64,000 bases of DNA from Saccharothrix tamanrassetensis (GCF_014203665.1 NZ_JACHJN010000001.1:868001-932000), one strand, 5' to 3'. Positions 34,426 to 45,415 are shown, numbered from the stretch's first letter. The notes: generated by a model not told the origin, from the letters alone. Made by a program: numbers and translations.

Positions 34426-36027
34426 CTAGCCGATGTCCCGCCGTCGGAACCCCGCGAACCCGACGGCCATCAGCGCCACAGCGGTCACCGTCAGCCACAC
34501 CAGCGGAGTGGCGGTCAGGTCCGCGCCGGGCAGCTTCGGGATGTGCGTGAACGGCGACAGGTCCATGGCCCACTGGTCCAGTCCCAGCACCGGACCGAGT
34601 TGGCCGAGCACCAGGAACACCACCAGCACCGCCCAGCTCGCCATGACCAGCTTGGGCACCAGCCCGAACAGCGCCAGCGCGATGCCCGCGACGACCCACA
34701 CCGCCGGCAGGTGCGCCAGCGCCGCACCCACCAGCCGCCCGACCTGCCCGCCGACGTCACCGACGCGGGCGCCGTGCACCAGCCCGGCGCCCAGTCCGGC
34801 GGCGGCCAGCACCACGGCCGTGCCGAGGGTGGCGAACGCCAGGTGGCTCGCCACCCAGGAGACCCGCCGGACCGGCGTGGCCAGCACGGGTTCGGCGCGG
34901 AAGTCGGTCTCCTCGGTGCGCAGCCGCAACGTCGCCTGCACCACGTAGATCGAGCTGAACAGGCCGACGATGCCGACGATCGACGCCAGGTAGACGTCCA
35001 CGATCCCGCCGGAGCCACCCATCTGGGCCATGACCTTCTCCAGCGCCGGGTTGGCCTCCAGCATCTGCTCGACGCCGCGCGCGACCGCCCCGTACACGCC
35101 GCCGAGCGCGAACAGGGCCAGCGTCCAGCCCAGCAGCATCCCCCGCTGCAACCGCCAGGCCAGACCGAACGCGCTGCCCAACGATCCCGGAGCACGGGCC
35201 GGACCCAGCCGCGTCGGCAGCAGACCGCCGCCGTGGTCGCGCCGGGTCACCAGCGCGGACGCCGCGCCCACCAGCAGCGCGGACAACGCCACCGGGAGCA
35301 GCAGCACCCACCAGCGGTCGTCCGCGAACGCCCGCACCTGTTCCAGCCAACCGATCGGCGACAGCCACGTCAGCCAGGTCGGCCCCTGGTCGCCCGCCGC
35401 GTCGCCGACGGCCCGCAGCAGGTAGGCCGCACCCAGCACCGCGCCGGACACCGCGTTGGCGGTCCGCGCGCTCTCGGTGAGCTGCGCGGCCACCGCGCCG
35501 ACCCCGGTGAACGCCCAGCCCACGGCCGTGAACGCCAGCCCCAGCGCGAACGCGCCACCGGCCCGCTCGCCCAGCCCGGTCAGGCCGAGTCCGGTCAGCA
35601 CGCCGATCAGCAGGCTCGCCAGGGCCGACACCGCGACGGCGGCGGCCAGTGGCGCGTGCCGCCCGGTCACCGTGGAGCCGATCAGCTCCAGCCGCCCGGT
35701 CTCCTCCTCGGCCCTGGTGTGCCGGGTGACCAGGAACATCGCCATCAGGCCGGTGAGCAGCGCGCCGAACACGCCCCACCGCCAGGCCAGGATGCCGCCG
35801 ATGGTGGTGTGGTCGTAAATCGGGCCGAGCATGGCCAGGAAGGCGGGGTTGACGCCCGCCGTGGCACCGAGCTGCTGCCGCAGCTCCTCCGTGCCGTACA
35901 GCTCGTACATCCCGGACGCGGTGGACAGCGTGATCCCGACCAGGCCCAGCACCCAGACCGGCAGCAGCAGCCGGTCGCGACGCAGCGCGAGCCGGACCAG
36001 GGCACCGGTCCCGACGAGTGCGGTCAT
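34426..36027 (-). CDS. ABC exporter permease of the polyketide-antibiotic type
   Basis: The 533-residue membrane protein has about 12 helices in two homologous halves, each beginning with a conserved motif ([20 protein letters not shown] and [20 protein letters not shown], both in part). This fits the COG3559/TnrB3 permeases linked to antibiotic export. The ATG at 36027 overlaps the ATPase stop, so both are coupled. The pair is flanked by a divergent GbsR/MarR regulator. Confidence 0.9.
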   Translation of the reverse strand: MTALVGTGALVRLALRRDRLLLPVWVLGLVGITLSTASGMYELYGTEELRQQLGATAGVNPAFLAMLGPIYDHTTIGGILAWRWGVFGALLTGLMAMFLVTRHTRAEEETGRLELIGSTVTGRHAPLAAAVAVSALASLLIGVLTGLGLTGLGERAGGAFALGLAFTAVGWAFTGVGAVAAQLTESARTANAVSGAVLGAAYLLRAVGDAAGDQGPTWLTWLSPIGWLEQVRAFADDRWWVLLLPVALSALLVGAASALVTRRDHGGGLLPTRLGPARAPGSLGSAFGLAWRLQRGMLLGWTLALFALGGVYGAVARGVEQMLEANPALEKVMAQMGGSGGIVDVYLASIVGIVGLFSSIYVVQATLRLRTEETDFRAEPVLATPVRRVSWVASHLAFATLGTAVVLAAAGLGAGLVHGARVGDVGGQVGRLVGAALAHLPAVWVVAGIALALFGLVPKLVMASWAVLVVFLVLGQLGPVLGLDQWAMDLSPFTHIPKLPGADLTATPLVWLTVTAVALMAVGFAGFRRRDIG

Positions 36028-36923
36028 GACCTCACCGCCGCCTCGGGCACCTCGTAGTGGCGCAGGAACAGCTCCTCCAGCGTGGGCGGCCGGCTGGTCA
36101 GCGACCGGATGCCGGACGACACCAGGGCGCGCAGGGCGTCGTCCAGGTGGTCGGTGTCCACCTCGAACCGCACCCGCGGCCCGTCGACCACCAGGTCGTG
36201 CACGCCCGCCAGGGACGCCAGGCCGTTCGGCGCGACCGCCAGTTCGGCGGACACGCTGGTGCGGGTCAGGTGCCGCAGGTCGGCCAGCGTGCCGGTCTCC
36301 ACGGTGCGGCCGTTGCGGATGATGCTCACCCGGTCGCAGAGCGCTTCCACCTCGGCCAGGATGTGGCTGGACAGCAGCACGGTGCGGTTGCCGCGCTCCT
36401 CGTTGACCGCCTCCTGGAACACCGCCTCCATCAGCGGGTCCAGCCCGGAGGTCGGCTCGTCCAGGATGAGCAGCTCCACGTCCGAGGCCAGCGCCGCGAC
36501 CAGGGCCACCTTCTGCCGGTTGCCCTTGGAGTAGGTGCGGCCCTTCTTGCGCGGGTCCAGCTCGAACCGGTCGAGCAGGTCCTTGCGCCGCCGCTCGTCC
36601 AGGCCGCCGCGCAACCGGCCGAGCAGGTCGATGACCTCGCCGCCGGTCAGGTTGGGCCACAGGCTCACGTCACCCGGCACGTAGGCCAGCCGGCGGTGCA
36701 GGCCGGCGGTGTCGCGCCACGGGTCGCCGCCGAGCAGCGTGGCCGCGCCCGCGTCGGCGCGGAGCAGCCCCAGCAGGACCCTGATGGTGGTCGACTTGCC
36801 CGCCCCGTTGGGGCCGAGGAAGCCGTGCACCTCACCCGTGCGGACGGTCAGGTCCAACCCGTCCAGTGCACGCGTCGGACCGAAGGTCTTGACCAGGCCC
36901 GACACGGATATCGCATCGCTCAT
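36024..36923 (-). CDS. ABC exporter ATP-binding protein
   Basis: The 299-residue ATPase energises the exporter permease encoded next. Walker A is GPNGAGKS at 37-44, the signature is the variant YSKGNRQK seen in this subgroup, Walker B is [13 protein letters not shown] and the switch His lies in SSHILAEVE. The ATG at 36923 ([15 protein letters not shown]) is preferred over an in-frame TTG three codons upstream. It is divergent from the GbsR/MarR gene with the operator at 36939-36959 just before its start. Confidence 0.93.
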   Translation of the reverse strand: MSDAISVSGLVKTFGPTRALDGLDLTVRTGEVHGFLGPNGAGKSTTIRVLLGLLRADAGAATLLGGDPWRDTAGLHRRLAYVPGDVSLWPNLTGGEVIDLLGRLRGGLDERRRKDLLDRFELDPRKKGRTYSKGNRQKVALVAALASDVELLILDEPTSGLDPLMEAVFQEAVNEERGNRTVLLSSHILAEVEALCDRVSIIRNGRTVETGTLADLRHLTRTSVSAELAVAPNGLASLAGVHDLVVDGPRVRFEVDTDHLDDALRALVSSGIRSLTSRPPTLEELFLRHYEVPEAAVRS

Positions 36924-36938
36924 GCCGGCCAAGTTACA

Positions 36939-36959
36939 GTGAATTCACAAACTCGTGAA
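36939..36959. promoter_or_regulatory. Operator-like site between the ABC operon and its regulator
   Basis: GTGAATTCAC, a perfect 10-bp palindrome (36939-36948), overlaps a second inverted repeat, TTCAC-N6-GTGAA (36944-36959). The site is AT-rich and lies 15 bases before the ATPase start, so the divergently encoded GbsR/MarR protein is the expected binder. Confidence 0.6.
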
Positions 36960-37016
36960 GTTAAGGAAGCGTATAAACTCCGACTCGTCCAGACGCCCGG
37001 AGGAGATGATGCGGCG

Positions 37017-37505
37017 GTGACCCAGGTGGTGGAGCGGGACGAGCAGGCGGTACTGCGGTTCATCGAGCGCTTCGCCTCGGCCCTCGCCGAGGCGGGCATG
37101 CCGCGGATGCCGTCACGGGTGTTCGTCGCGCTGCTGGCCAGCGACGACGGCAGCCTCACCGCCGCCGAACTGGCCGACCTGCTGCGGGTGTCGCCCGCCG
37201 CGGTCTCCGGCGCGGTCCGCTACCTCACCCAGGTCAGCCTGGTCAGCCGCGAACGCGAGACCGGCTCCCGCCGCGACGTGTACCGGGTGTACGAAGACCT
37301 CTGGTACGAGGCGATCTTCCGCCGCGACCAGATGCTGGCCCGCTGGGAGGGCTCGCTCAAGGAGGGCGTCAGCGTGCTGGGCCCGCGAACGCCCGCCGGG
37401 AGGCGGATCAGCGAGACGCTGGCGTTCTTCGAGTTCTTCCACCGCGAGCTGCCGGACATGCTGGAGCGCTGGCGGGCGTACCGGGACGAGCGCTTTAACT
37501 CCTGA
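37017..37505 (+). CDS. GbsR/MarR-family transcriptional regulator
   Basis: The 162-residue winged-helix regulator has the DNA-binding core PSRVFVALLASDDGSLTAAELADLLRVSPAAVSGAVRYLTQ (recognition helix SPAAVSGAVRYL). The GTG at 37017 has a GGAGGAG ribosome site about 11 bases upstream; two ATGs nearby are out of frame. Proteins of this type next to ABC exporters usually repress the exporter until a drug is bound. The operator between the two genes supports this. Confidence 0.9.
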   Translation: MTQVVERDEQAVLRFIERFASALAEAGMPRMPSRVFVALLASDDGSLTAAELADLLRVSPAAVSGAVRYLTQVSLVSRERETGSRRDVYRVYEDLWYEAIFRRDQMLARWEGSLKEGVSVLGPRTPAGRRISETLAFFEFFHRELPDMLERWRAYRDERFNS

Positions 37506-37723
37506 CTGAATCGCCTCTGACCAGGGCTTCCGGCTTCACGGGCGGTCCAGGTGACACGGGATTACGCTTAACGGCGCTACTCGCCGGAGGATTTTGTCCG
37601 GACTATGCAGGGGACCAGGTCCAGCACCACCCGTTCGCGCGAACGTCCCTATCCCTGCAAGCCCACCCGTCCGGCACACCCGCCGCGACGGGCGGGCGAC
37701 CCTGTCCGAGGGAGTACCCGTTC

Positions 37724-39529
37724 ATGGGACACGTCCGCTTGATCAGAAGGACGGCGATACTCGGCCTGGCCGCGGTGTCGGCCGCCGCGCTGGCGCTCGG
37801 CACCACCGGTGTGGCGGCGGCCGAGGGCCAGGTGCTCGGCGCGGACCGCGCCGACGCCGTGCCCGGCTCGTACATCGTGGCCCTGCGCGACTCGGCCTCG
37901 CCGAGAGCGCTGTCCGCGTCCACCGCCGACGCCTTGGTCGGCAAGTACGGTGGCCAGGTCCGCACGACCTGGCAGCACGCGCTCAACGGCTTCCACGCCA
38001 CGATGTCCGCCGCCCAGGCCCGCCGCGTCGCGGCCGACCCGCGCGTCGACTTCGTGCAGGCCGACCTGCCGGTGAAGGCGACGGGCGTGCAGCCCAACCC
38101 GCCGTCCTGGGGTCTGGACCGCATCGACCAGCAGAACCTTCCGCTGGACAACAGCTACACGTACCCGAACGGGGCGGGCAACGTCCGGGCGTACGTGATC
38201 GACACCGGCATCAAGATCACGCACCAGGACTTCGGCGGTCGCGCCACCTGGGGCACCAACACGGTGGACAGCAACAACACCGACTGCCACGGCCACGGCA
38301 CGCACGTGGCGGGCACGGTCGGCGGCACCCGGTACGGCGTGGCCAAGGAAGTCAAGCTGGTCGCGGTCAAGGTGCTGAACTGCCAGGGCTCCGGCACGTC
38401 CGCCGGTGTCGTCAACGGCGTCAACTGGGTCGCCCAGAACGCCGTGAAGCCGGCCGTGGCCAACATGAGCCTCGGTGGCAGCGCCGACACCGCGACGGAC
38501 ACCGCGGTGCGCAACCTGGTCGCGGCGGGCGTCACCACCGCGGTGGCGTCGGGCAACGACAACTCCAACGCGTGCAACTACTCGCCGGCCCGCGTGCGCG
38601 AGGCGATCAGCACCAACGCCTCCAACCGGTCCGACGCGCGTGCGTCGTTCTCCAACTGGGGCACCTGCACCGACCTGTTCGCGCCCGGCCAGGACATCAC
38701 GTCCGCCTGGCACACCAGCGACAGCGCGACCAACACCATCAGCGGCACCTCGATGGCGTCCCCGCACGTCGCGGGCGCGGCGGCGATCTACGTCTCGGCC
38801 AACCCGTCGGCCACCCCGGCCCAGGTCGAGAGCGCCCTGGTGACCGCGGCCACCTCGGGCAAGATCACCAACCCGGGCACCGGTTCGGCGAACAAGCTGC
38901 TGTTCGTCAAGAACGACGCGCCGAGCGACCCGGTCGTCAACAACCCCGGCAACCAGACCACCACCGTGGGCCAGGCCGTCAACCTCCAGGTCACGGCCAC
39001 CGGCGGCACCCCGCCGTACACCTTCGCGTTCACCGGCCTGCCGGCGGGCCTGACCGGTGACGCGGCCGGCCGGGTGACCGGCACGCCGACCACGCCGGGC
39101 ACCAGCACGGTGAACGTCTCGGTGACCGACTCGGCGGGCAAGAAGGGCGCCGCCACGTTCACCTGGACCGTGCGCGACGGCACACCGGGCTGCGACGCGG
39201 TGACCAACGGCACCGACGTGGCGATCGGCGACAACAGCGACGTCAACAGCCCGATCGACCTGACCTGCGCGGGCAACGCCTCGGCCACCACGCAGGTGAC
39301 GGTCAACATCGTGCACACCTACATCGGCGACCTGATCGTCGACCTGGTGGCGCCGGACGGCACCGTCTACAACCTGCACAACCGGGCAGGCGGCAGCGCG
39401 GACAACATCAGCAAGACGTTCTCGGTGAACGCCTCCTCGGAGACGGCCACCGGTACGTGGAAGCTCCGCGTCCGCGACCAGGCGACCATCGACACGGGTC
39501 GCATCGACAGCTGGTCGATCGACGCGTGA
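37724..39529 (+). CDS. Secreted subtilisin-like serine protease (S8) with P-domain
   Basis: The 601-residue pre-pro-protease is exported by a signal peptide (about 1-33, ending AAA). An I9 inhibitor propeptide (about 48-117) is followed by the S8 domain with D160 (VIDTG), H191 (HGTHVAG), N278 (ASGND) and S343 (GTSMASPHVAG). An Ig-like putative-binding domain (about 403-480) and a C-terminal P-domain (about 490-601, HTYIGDLIVDLVAPDG) follow. All catalytic residues are present. The ATG at 37724 follows GAGGGAG. The 218-base gap before it shows no clear operator. A terminator lies behind it. Confidence 0.95.
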   Translation: MGHVRLIRRTAILGLAAVSAAALALGTTGVAAAEGQVLGADRADAVPGSYIVALRDSASPRALSASTADALVGKYGGQVRTTWQHALNGFHATMSAAQARRVAADPRVDFVQADLPVKATGVQPNPPSWGLDRIDQQNLPLDNSYTYPNGAGNVRAYVIDTGIKITHQDFGGRATWGTNTVDSNNTDCHGHGTHVAGTVGGTRYGVAKEVKLVAVKVLNCQGSGTSAGVVNGVNWVAQNAVKPAVANMSLGGSADTATDTAVRNLVAAGVTTAVASGNDNSNACNYSPARVREAISTNASNRSDARASFSNWGTCTDLFAPGQDITSAWHTSDSATNTISGTSMASPHVAGAAAIYVSANPSATPAQVESALVTAATSGKITNPGTGSANKLLFVKNDAPSDPVVNNPGNQTTTVGQAVNLQVTATGGTPPYTFAFTGLPAGLTGDAAGRVTGTPTTPGTSTVNVSVTDSAGKKGAATFTWTVRDGTPGCDAVTNGTDVAIGDNSDVNSPIDLTCAGNASATTQVTVNIVHTYIGDLIVDLVAPDGTVYNLHNRAGGSADNISKTFSVNASSETATGTWKLRVRDQATIDTGRIDSWSIDA

Positions 39530-39549
39530 CCTGCTGAAGCACTCACCAC

Positions 39550-39584
39550 GGTGGGGCCACCTCCGGCACGGGGGTGGCCCCACC
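39550..39584. terminator. Bidirectional terminator between protease and mshC
   Basis: Perfect 12-base arms GGTGGGGCCACC (39550-39561) and GGTGGCCCCACC (39573-39584) flank an 11-base loop between two convergent genes. Confidence 0.78.
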
Positions 39585-39615
39585 GCCCGGTGCGCGGGGC
39601 CGGCGACGCGGCTGC

Positions 39616-40854
39616 CTAGAGCTCCACGCCCAGCAGCGCGTCGACGGCGTCCCGGAAGCGCCTCGGAGCGGCCTCGTCCGTGCCGCCGGTGGACAGGGCT
39701 CGCGCCGCCCACGCGTCCAGGGCGGCCAGTGCGCTCGGGGTGTCCAGGTCGTTGCCGAGGTGGTCGCGGAGCCTGCCGACGGTGTCCTCGGCGGACGGGC
39801 CGGAGCGCAGGGCCGCGGCCCGGCGCCAGGTCGCCAGGCGGTCCAGCGCCGCGGAGAGCAGGGCGTCGCTCCACGGGCGGTCGGTGCGGTAGTGGCCGGC
39901 GAAGAGGGCCAGGCGGACCGCGTTCGGGTCCACCTTCTGCGCCCTCAGCTTGGACACGAAGACGAGGTTGCCGCGCGACTTGGACATCTTCTCGCCGGCC
40001 AGGCCGATCATGCCCGCGTGCACGTAGTGCCGGGCGAACGGGTGCTCGCCGGTCAGCGCTTCGGCGTGCGCAGCGCTGAACTCGTGGTGGGGGAAGATCA
40101 GGTCGGAGCCGCCGCCCTGGACGTCGAAGCCGGCGCCGAGGCGGTTCAGCGCGATGGCGCTGCACTCGATGTGCCAGCCGGGGCGGCCCGCGCCCAGCTC
40201 GGACGGCCACGACGGTTCGCCGGGGCGCGCGGCGCGCCACAGCAGGGCGTCCAGCGGGTGGCGCTTGCCGGCGCGGTCCGGGTCGCCGCCGCGTTCGGCG
40301 AAGTACTTCGTCATGGTCTCGACGTCGTAGTTCGACTCGTAGCCGAAGTGGCCGGTGGCCGAGTGGTCGAAGTAGACGTCCGGGTGCTCCGGGTCGTCCA
40401 CCCGGTACGCCGCGCCGTCGGCGAGCAGCTTCGCCACGGCCTCGACCACCTCGGGGACAGCCTCCACGGCGCCCACGTACTCGCGCGGGGGCAGCACCCG
40501 CAGCGCGACCATGTCCTCGCGGAACAGGGCGGTCTCGCGCATGCCCAGGACCACCCAGTCGTCCTGGTCGCGCTCGGCGCGCTCCAGCAGCGGGTCGTCC
40601 ACGTCGGTGACGTTCTGGACGTAGTGCACCTCGTGGCCGTTGTCCAGCCACACCCGGTGGACCAGGTCGAACGTCAGGTAGGTCGCGGCGTGACCCAGGT
40701 GGGTCGCGTCGTAGGGCGTGATGCCGCAGACGTACAGCCTGGCGGTGTCACCGGGGGCGGTCGGGCGTACCTCGCCGGTGGACGTGTCGAACAGCCGCAG
40801 CGGGCGCGGCTCGCCCGCGACCCGCGGGACAGGGGTGGATGACCAGGTCTGCAT
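39616..40854 (-). CDS. mshC: Cysteine-GlcN-Ins ligase MshC (mycothiol synthesis)
   Basis: The 412-residue ligase joins cysteine to GlcN-Ins with ATP, the third step of mycothiol synthesis. It is a class I tRNA-synthetase-like fold: HLGH at 52-55, a KMSKS motif in [11 protein letters not shown], and zinc ligands starting with C43 in [12 protein letters not shown] and the later HIECSAI. The N-terminus [11 protein letters not shown] is typical of MshC and separates it from CysS. The ATG at 40854 is chosen. In Mycobacterium mshC (Rv2130c) also follows metH and PAC2 by a few genes. It shows the organism is a mycothiol producer. Confidence 0.95.
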   Translation of the reverse strand: MQTWSSTPVPRVAGEPRPLRLFDTSTGEVRPTAPGDTARLYVCGITPYDATHLGHAATYLTFDLVHRVWLDNGHEVHYVQNVTDVDDPLLERAERDQDDWVVLGMRETALFREDMVALRVLPPREYVGAVEAVPEVVEAVAKLLADGAAYRVDDPEHPDVYFDHSATGHFGYESNYDVETMTKYFAERGGDPDRAGKRHPLDALLWRAARPGEPSWPSELGAGRPGWHIECSAIALNRLGAGFDVQGGGSDLIFPHHEFSAAHAEALTGEHPFARHYVHAGMIGLAGEKMSKSRGNLVFVSKLRAQKVDPNAVRLALFAGHYRTDRPWSDALLSAALDRLATWRRAAALRSGPSAEDTVGRLRDHLGNDLDTPSALAALDAWAARALSTGGTDEAAPRRFRDAVDALLGVEL

Positions 40855-40937
40855 GGGTTCGACCCTAACTCTCGGGGCCAAGTGGCCGTCCGCCTGGCGG
40901 GATGCCCGGCGTACCCTGATCGTGGGAGTTGATCGCC

Positions 40938-41750
40938 ATGGTCCTCGACGTCGTGCTCGTCCTCCTCGGCATCGCCGTGCTCGGCTTCGCGGCCGGCGCC
41001 CGCGTCGTCAAGCAGTACGAACAGGGGCTCGTCTTCCGGTTCGGGCGGGTGCGGCAGGCGCTGCGCGGGCCCGGGCTGACCCTGGTGGTGCCGGGGGTGG
41101 ACCGGCTCAAGAAGGTGAACCTCCAGATCGTCACGCTGCCGATCCCCGCGCAGGACGGCATCACCCGGGACAACGTCACGGTCCGGGTGGACGCGGTCGT
41201 GTACTTCAAGGTCACCGACCCGGTCAGGGCCGTGGTCACGGTGGAGGACTACCGGTTCGCCGTGCTCCAGGTGGCGCAGACCTCGCTGCGGTCCATCATC
41301 GGCAAGAGCGAGCTGGATGACCTGCTGTCCAACCGGGAACGGCTCAACCAGGGCCTGGAGCTGATGATCGACAACCCGGCCCTGTCCTGGGGCATCGAGA
41401 TCGACCGGGTCGAGATCAAGGACGTGGCGCTGCCGGAGAGCATGAAGCGGTCCATGTCGCGGCAGGCGGAGGCGGAGCGGGAGCGGCGGGCCCGGATCAT
41501 CACCGCGGACGGCGAGCTGCAGGCGTCCAAGAAGCTGTCCGAGGCGGCGGCGCAGATGGCCGAGACGCCCGCCGCGTTGCAGCTGCGGCTGCTCCAGACC
41601 ATCGTCGAGGTGGCGGCGGAGAAGAACTCGACCCTCGTGCTGCCGTTCCCGGTCGAGCTGCTGAGGTTCCTGGAACGCTCGTCCGAGCAGCTGTCGCGGC
41701 CGGCCGGGGCACCCGAACGGGGCGAGCCGACCGAACAGCTCCCCGGCTGA
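40938..41750 (+). CDS. SPFH-domain stomatin-like membrane protein
   Basis: The 270-residue protein has an N-terminal membrane helix ([20 protein letters not shown] in part), the SPFH/band-7 domain ([33 protein letters not shown]) and a coiled-coil tail rich in Ala and Glu. Such proteins form membrane scaffolds and often control membrane proteases or protein turnover. No NfeD partner is adjacent. The ATG at 40938 is preferred over the upstream TTG because GGGAG lies at a suitable distance. It is followed after 70 bases by ctaD. Confidence 0.93.
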   Translation: MVLDVVLVLLGIAVLGFAAGARVVKQYEQGLVFRFGRVRQALRGPGLTLVVPGVDRLKKVNLQIVTLPIPAQDGITRDNVTVRVDAVVYFKVTDPVRAVVTVEDYRFAVLQVAQTSLRSIIGKSELDDLLSNRERLNQGLELMIDNPALSWGIEIDRVEIKDVALPESMKRSMSRQAEAERERRARIITADGELQASKKLSEAAAQMAETPAALQLRLLQTIVEVAAEKNSTLVLPFPVELLRFLERSSEQLSRPAGAPERGEPTEQLPG

Positions 41751-41820
41751 GCGATTGCCGCCGCACCCGTGCGGGTGGACCATGGTCGTGGCTCACGTCG
41801 CCAGGACGAGGGAGGCCGTC

Positions 41821-43605
41821 ATGACCGCGCTCAAACCGGAACCCGTGATCACGCGTCCGGGGGCGGCCGGACGGCGGTCCAGAGGCGCGGTCCTGCTCGG
41901 CCTGTTCAAGACCACCGACCCGAAGCAGATCGGGTTGCTCTACCTGGGCACGTCGTTCGCGTTCTTCATGATCGGCGGCCTGATGGCGCTGCTCATCCGC
42001 GGCGAGCTGGCCCGGCCGGGCCTGCAGTTCCTGTCCAACGAGCAGTACAACCAGCTGTTCACCATGCACGGCACGATCATGCTGCTGCTGTACGCGACGC
42101 CGATCCTGTTCGGGTTCGCCAACTACATCCTGCCGTTGCAGATCGGCGCGCCGGACGTGGCGTTCCCCAGGCTCAACGCGTTCTCGTACTGGCTGTTCCT
42201 GTTCGGCGGCACGATGGTGGTGTCCAGCTTCGTCACGCCCGGCGGCGCGGCGGACTTCGGGTGGACGGCCTACACGCCGCTGTCCAGCGCGGTCCACTCC
42301 CCCGGTGTCGGCGCGGACCTGTGGATCATGGGCCTGGCGGTCGGCGGCCTGGGTACCATCCTGGGCGCGGTCAACATGGTGACCACGGTGTGCTGCCTGC
42401 GGGCGCCCGGCATGACCATGTTCCGGATGCCGATCTTCACCTGGAACATCTTCGTCACCAGCATCCTGGTCCTGATCGCGTTCCCGATCCTGACCGCCGC
42501 GCTGCTGGGGCTGGCGGCGGACCGGCACCTGGGCGCGCACGTGTTCGACCCGGCCAACGGCGGCGTGATCCTCTGGCAGCACCTGTTCTGGTTCTTCGGC
42601 CACCCCGAGGTCTACATCGTGGCGCTGCCGTTCTTCGGCATCGTGAGCGAGATCTTCCCGGTGTTCAGCCGGAAACCGCTGTTCGGCTACAAAGGACTGG
42701 TCTTCGCCACGTTCGCCATCGCGGCGCTGTCGGTGGCCGTGTGGGCGCACCACATGTTCGCCACGGGCGCGGTGCTGCTGCCGTTCTTCTCGCTGATGAC
42801 GTTCCTGATCGCGGTGCCCACGGGCATCAAGTTCTTCAACTGGATCGGCACCATGTGGCGGGGCTCGATCACCCTGGAGACGCCGATGCTGTTCAGCATC
42901 GGCTTCCTGATCACGTTCCTGCTGGGCGGCCTGACCGGCATCATCCTCGCGTCGCCGCCGCTGGACTTCCACGTGACCGACACGTACTTCGTGGTGGCGC
43001 ACTTCCACTACGTGCTGTTCGGCACGATCGTGTTCGCCACCTACGCCGGCATCTACTTCTGGTTCCCCAAGATGACCGGCCGGATGCTCAACGAACCGCT
43101 GGGCAAGCTGCACTTCTGGACCACGTTCCTCGGCTTCCACCTGACGTTCCTGCTCCAGCACTGGCTGGGCAACCTCGGCATGCCGCGCCGGTACGCGGAC
43201 TACCTGCCGTCCGACGGGTTCACCACGCTGAACACAGTCTCGACCATCGGGGCGTTCCTGCTCGGCGCGTCGGTCCTGCCGTTCGTGTGGAACGTGTTCC
43301 GCAGCTACCGCTTCGGCGACCCGGCCGGCCGCGACGACCCGTGGGGCTACGGCAACTCGCTGGAGTGGGCGACGTCCAGCCCACCGCCCCGGCACAACTT
43401 CACCGAACTGCCCCGCATCCGGTCCGAGCGCCCGGCGTTCGAACTGCACTACCCGCACATGGTGGAGCGGATGCGCGCCGAGTCGCACTTCTCCCTCACC
43501 AAGCCGGGCAAGCGCCACGTGCCGCCGGACGACGCGACCGAGACCGCCCTGGCCTCGACGGACCGCGACACCAAGACCACCGACCGCGACACCGGACCCG
43601 ACTAG
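41821..43605 (+). CDS. ctaD: Cytochrome c oxidase subunit I (aa3 type)
   Basis: The 594-residue, 12-helix subunit holds heme a, heme a3 and CuB of the terminal oxidase. The heme ligand is in TMHGTIMLL, the CuB His-Tyr pair in FFGHPEVYI, two CuB histidines in AHHMF and the a3/a ligands in [10 protein letters not shown]. The ATG at 41821 follows GAGGGAGG and removes 22 non-conserved residues of the longer frame. The hydrophilic C-terminal extension, rich in Asp and Thr, is usual for actinobacteria. The other oxidase subunits are not in the window. Confidence 0.96.
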   Translation: MTALKPEPVITRPGAAGRRSRGAVLLGLFKTTDPKQIGLLYLGTSFAFFMIGGLMALLIRGELARPGLQFLSNEQYNQLFTMHGTIMLLLYATPILFGFANYILPLQIGAPDVAFPRLNAFSYWLFLFGGTMVVSSFVTPGGAADFGWTAYTPLSSAVHSPGVGADLWIMGLAVGGLGTILGAVNMVTTVCCLRAPGMTMFRMPIFTWNIFVTSILVLIAFPILTAALLGLAADRHLGAHVFDPANGGVILWQHLFWFFGHPEVYIVALPFFGIVSEIFPVFSRKPLFGYKGLVFATFAIAALSVAVWAHHMFATGAVLLPFFSLMTFLIAVPTGIKFFNWIGTMWRGSITLETPMLFSIGFLITFLLGGLTGIILASPPLDFHVTDTYFVVAHFHYVLFGTIVFATYAGIYFWFPKMTGRMLNEPLGKLHFWTTFLGFHLTFLLQHWLGNLGMPRRYADYLPSDGFTTLNTVSTIGAFLLGASVLPFVWNVFRSYRFGDPAGRDDPWGYGNSLEWATSSPPPRHNFTELPRIRSERPAFELHYPHMVERMRAESHFSLTKPGKRHVPPDDATETALASTDRDTKTTDRDTGPD

Positions 43606-43629
43606 CCGGGAACCTCCCCGCCGACCACG

Positions 43630-44208
43630 TCACTCCGTCGTCGGCGCGGGCACCGGGAAGTCTTCCCGCGACACGCGGATGACGTCCTCGCCGTACCGCG
43701 CGGCCAACGCCGCCCGGTCCGACTCGCTGCCCGCGACCGTCGTGACGTTCACCGCCGAGCCGTCCACCGCCGGACCCCAGGTGGAGACCTGGATGCCCTC
43801 GCTCTTCCAGTGCTCGGCGTCGGCGGAGATCCGGTCGGTGACCTCGCGCAGCTCCTTCAGGGAGTGCTTGGCGTCCACCAGTTCCAGCTTCGCGCCCCGC
43901 GCCCCGGCACGCGCCGCGTCGTCCAGCGCCGGGTCCGGCAGCCGGTACACGACGACGACGCCCTTGTCCTGGTCCAGCCGCAGGCCCGAGTAGGTGTCCG
44001 GGAAACCGGCCTCCAGCACCGGCCCCAACCCGCTCGCCGCCGCCTCCAGCACCGGGTCGTCCACCGGTGTCCCGACGGTGGCCGACAACGAGGGTTCCTG
44101 GCTGGACGACGGTCGCCCCACGTCCTTCCCGATCTCCGACGTGGCGCAGCCGCCCACCGCGAACGCGGCCAACAGCACGACTACTGGTCCGACCCGGTTC
44201 ACGAGCAC
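43630..44208 (-). CDS. Lipoprotein of unknown function
   Basis: The 192-residue protein has a lipoprotein signal with C21 in AAFAVGGC, so it is lipid-anchored outside the membrane. The mature part (about 170 residues) is mixed alpha/beta (VVVVYRLPDPALDD, KLELVDAKHSLKELREVTDRI in part) and has no family I recognise. The GTG at 44208 has GGAAGGGG at good distance; a second GTG six bases on and an ATG at 44241 are alternatives. It converges on ctaD with 24 bases between. Confidence 0.8.
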   Translation of the reverse strand: MLVNRVGPVVVLLAAFAVGGCATSEIGKDVGRPSSSQEPSLSATVGTPVDDPVLEAAASGLGPVLEAGFPDTYSGLRLDQDKGVVVVYRLPDPALDDAARAGARGAKLELVDAKHSLKELREVTDRISADAEHWKSEGIQVSTWGPAVDGSAVNVTTVAGSESDRAALAARYGEDVIRVSREDFPVPAPTTE

Positions 44209-44288
44209 ACAACCCCTTCCGTGGTCCGTCCTCGGCTTCAAGACGGAACACGGACGGTGTCGGGTTGCACCACCCTCGGCGACGGACC

Positions 44289-44465
44289 TCAGGTGGTCTT
44301 GAGGTGCTTGAGGAATCCCGCGAACTCCGCCGACGCGAACACCAGCACCGGCCCGTCCGGGTTCTTCGAGTCACGCACCGCCGCCCTGCTCGGCGAGCTC
44401 ACGACCTCGACGCAGTTGTCGGCGCCGTTCTGACTACGGCTGCTCTTGCGCCACTCGCTCGTCAC
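44289..44465 (-). CDS. DUF397 domain protein
   Basis: The 58-residue protein has the DUF397 signature: WRKSSRSQNGADNCVEV at the start and VRDSKNPDGPVLVFASAEFAGFL at the end (in part). DUF397 proteins are nearly always encoded beside an XRE/DUF5753 regulator in actinobacteria, as here, and are thought to work with it as small partner proteins in development or stress. It overlaps the regulator gene by 32 bases in another frame. Confidence 0.93.
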   Translation of the reverse strand: MTSEWRKSSRSQNGADNCVEVVSSPSRAAVRDSKNPDGPVLVFASAEFAGFLKHLKTT

Positions 44466-45327
44466 GGCGTGAAGCCTCCACCCGGTCGAACCCGTCGATG
44501 AGGTGATCAAGCCACGCAAGGGATTTGGCCTGGGACAGCGCCGCGCGTTGGGCCCGATCGAACGCCAGTGTATAGACCTCGGTGTGCGGCGGACGATCAT
44601 AGATCTCGGAGTCCGTCAGAGCCTCGACGTACGCGAACGTGACGACCGGATCCCCGATGTGGATCAAGGTGAACCTGGTGCCCAGCGCGAGGTGGGCACC
44701 GGACTCGAACGGCAGCAGTTGGATGGAGACGTTCCGCCGTGAGGCCAACTGCCGGAGGTGGGTGAGCTGACCGCGCATCACCTCACGATCGCCGACCTGG
44801 CGCCGCAGGCCGGACTCGCTGAGCACGACAGTCAGCCGAGGCCCACCCGGTTCCACCAGCCTCCGCTGCCGGTCGGTCCGCTGCCGGACGGCCGCCTCCA
44901 CCTGGTCGGGCTGCAACGCGACGCCCTGCGCCAACAGCGCGCGGGCGTAGTCCTCGGTCTGCACCAGGCCCGGCAGCAGTTCCTCGGCGAACACCTTGAT
45001 GTGCTCGGCCGCCGTTTCGAGGGCGACGTAGGTCTGCGCCCAGTCGGCGACGAACGCGGGACCGGGATCGCGCTTGCGGGCCACCTTGCCCAGCTCGACC
45101 ACCTTCGCGCGCTCGTCGGCATCGAGGTTCAGCAGTTCCGCGAGCACGGTGAGCTCCACCGCCGCGAGCTTCCGCTTGCCGCTCTCGACCAGGCCGACCT
45201 TCTGCACGTACGACCAGCCGAGCGCGTCGGCCACGTCGGAGGGTTCCACGCCGGCCCGTTCGCGGTAGGTGCGCAGCAGCGCCCCGAGTTCGATGCGCCG
45301 CGCGAGCGGCGGCGGCTGGGCTGCCAT
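44434..45327 (-). CDS. XRE-family regulator with DUF5753 domain
   Basis: The 297-residue regulator has an N-terminal helix-turn-helix (LGALLRTYRERAGVEPSDVADAL in part, with SYVQKVGLVESGKRK as the second helix pair) and a C-terminal DUF5753 domain (about 105-280; YARALLAQG, RQLASRRNVSIQLLPF). It forms the standard actinobacterial pair with the DUF397 gene that it overlaps. The ATG at 45327 (MAAQPPPLARRIELG) is preferred. A divergent gene for a small acidic protein lies across a 143-base gap that holds an inverted repeat. Confidence 0.93.
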   Translation of the reverse strand: MAAQPPPLARRIELGALLRTYRERAGVEPSDVADALGWSYVQKVGLVESGKRKLAAVELTVLAELLNLDADERAKVVELGKVARKRDPGPAFVADWAQTYVALETAAEHIKVFAEELLPGLVQTEDYARALLAQGVALQPDQVEAAVRQRTDRQRRLVEPGGPRLTVVLSESGLRRQVGDREVMRGQLTHLRQLASRRNVSIQLLPFESGAHLALGTRFTLIHIGDPVVTFAYVEALTDSEIYDRPPHTEVYTLAFDRAQRAALSQAKSLAWLDHLIDGFDRVEASRRDERVAQEQP

Positions 45328-45415
45328 CGAGTGGTCCTCTCGTCTTCGCTTCCCGATCCCACCAGAGGTATCGGGCGGTACGAGGCCCCGGCAGTACACC
45401 CGATCGTGCAATTCC

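Noticed and set aside
37649..40651. A 1000-codon minus-strand frame
   Set aside because: It crosses a bidirectional terminator and overlaps mshC and the protease in wrong frames, with Gly/Arg-rich low-complexity product.
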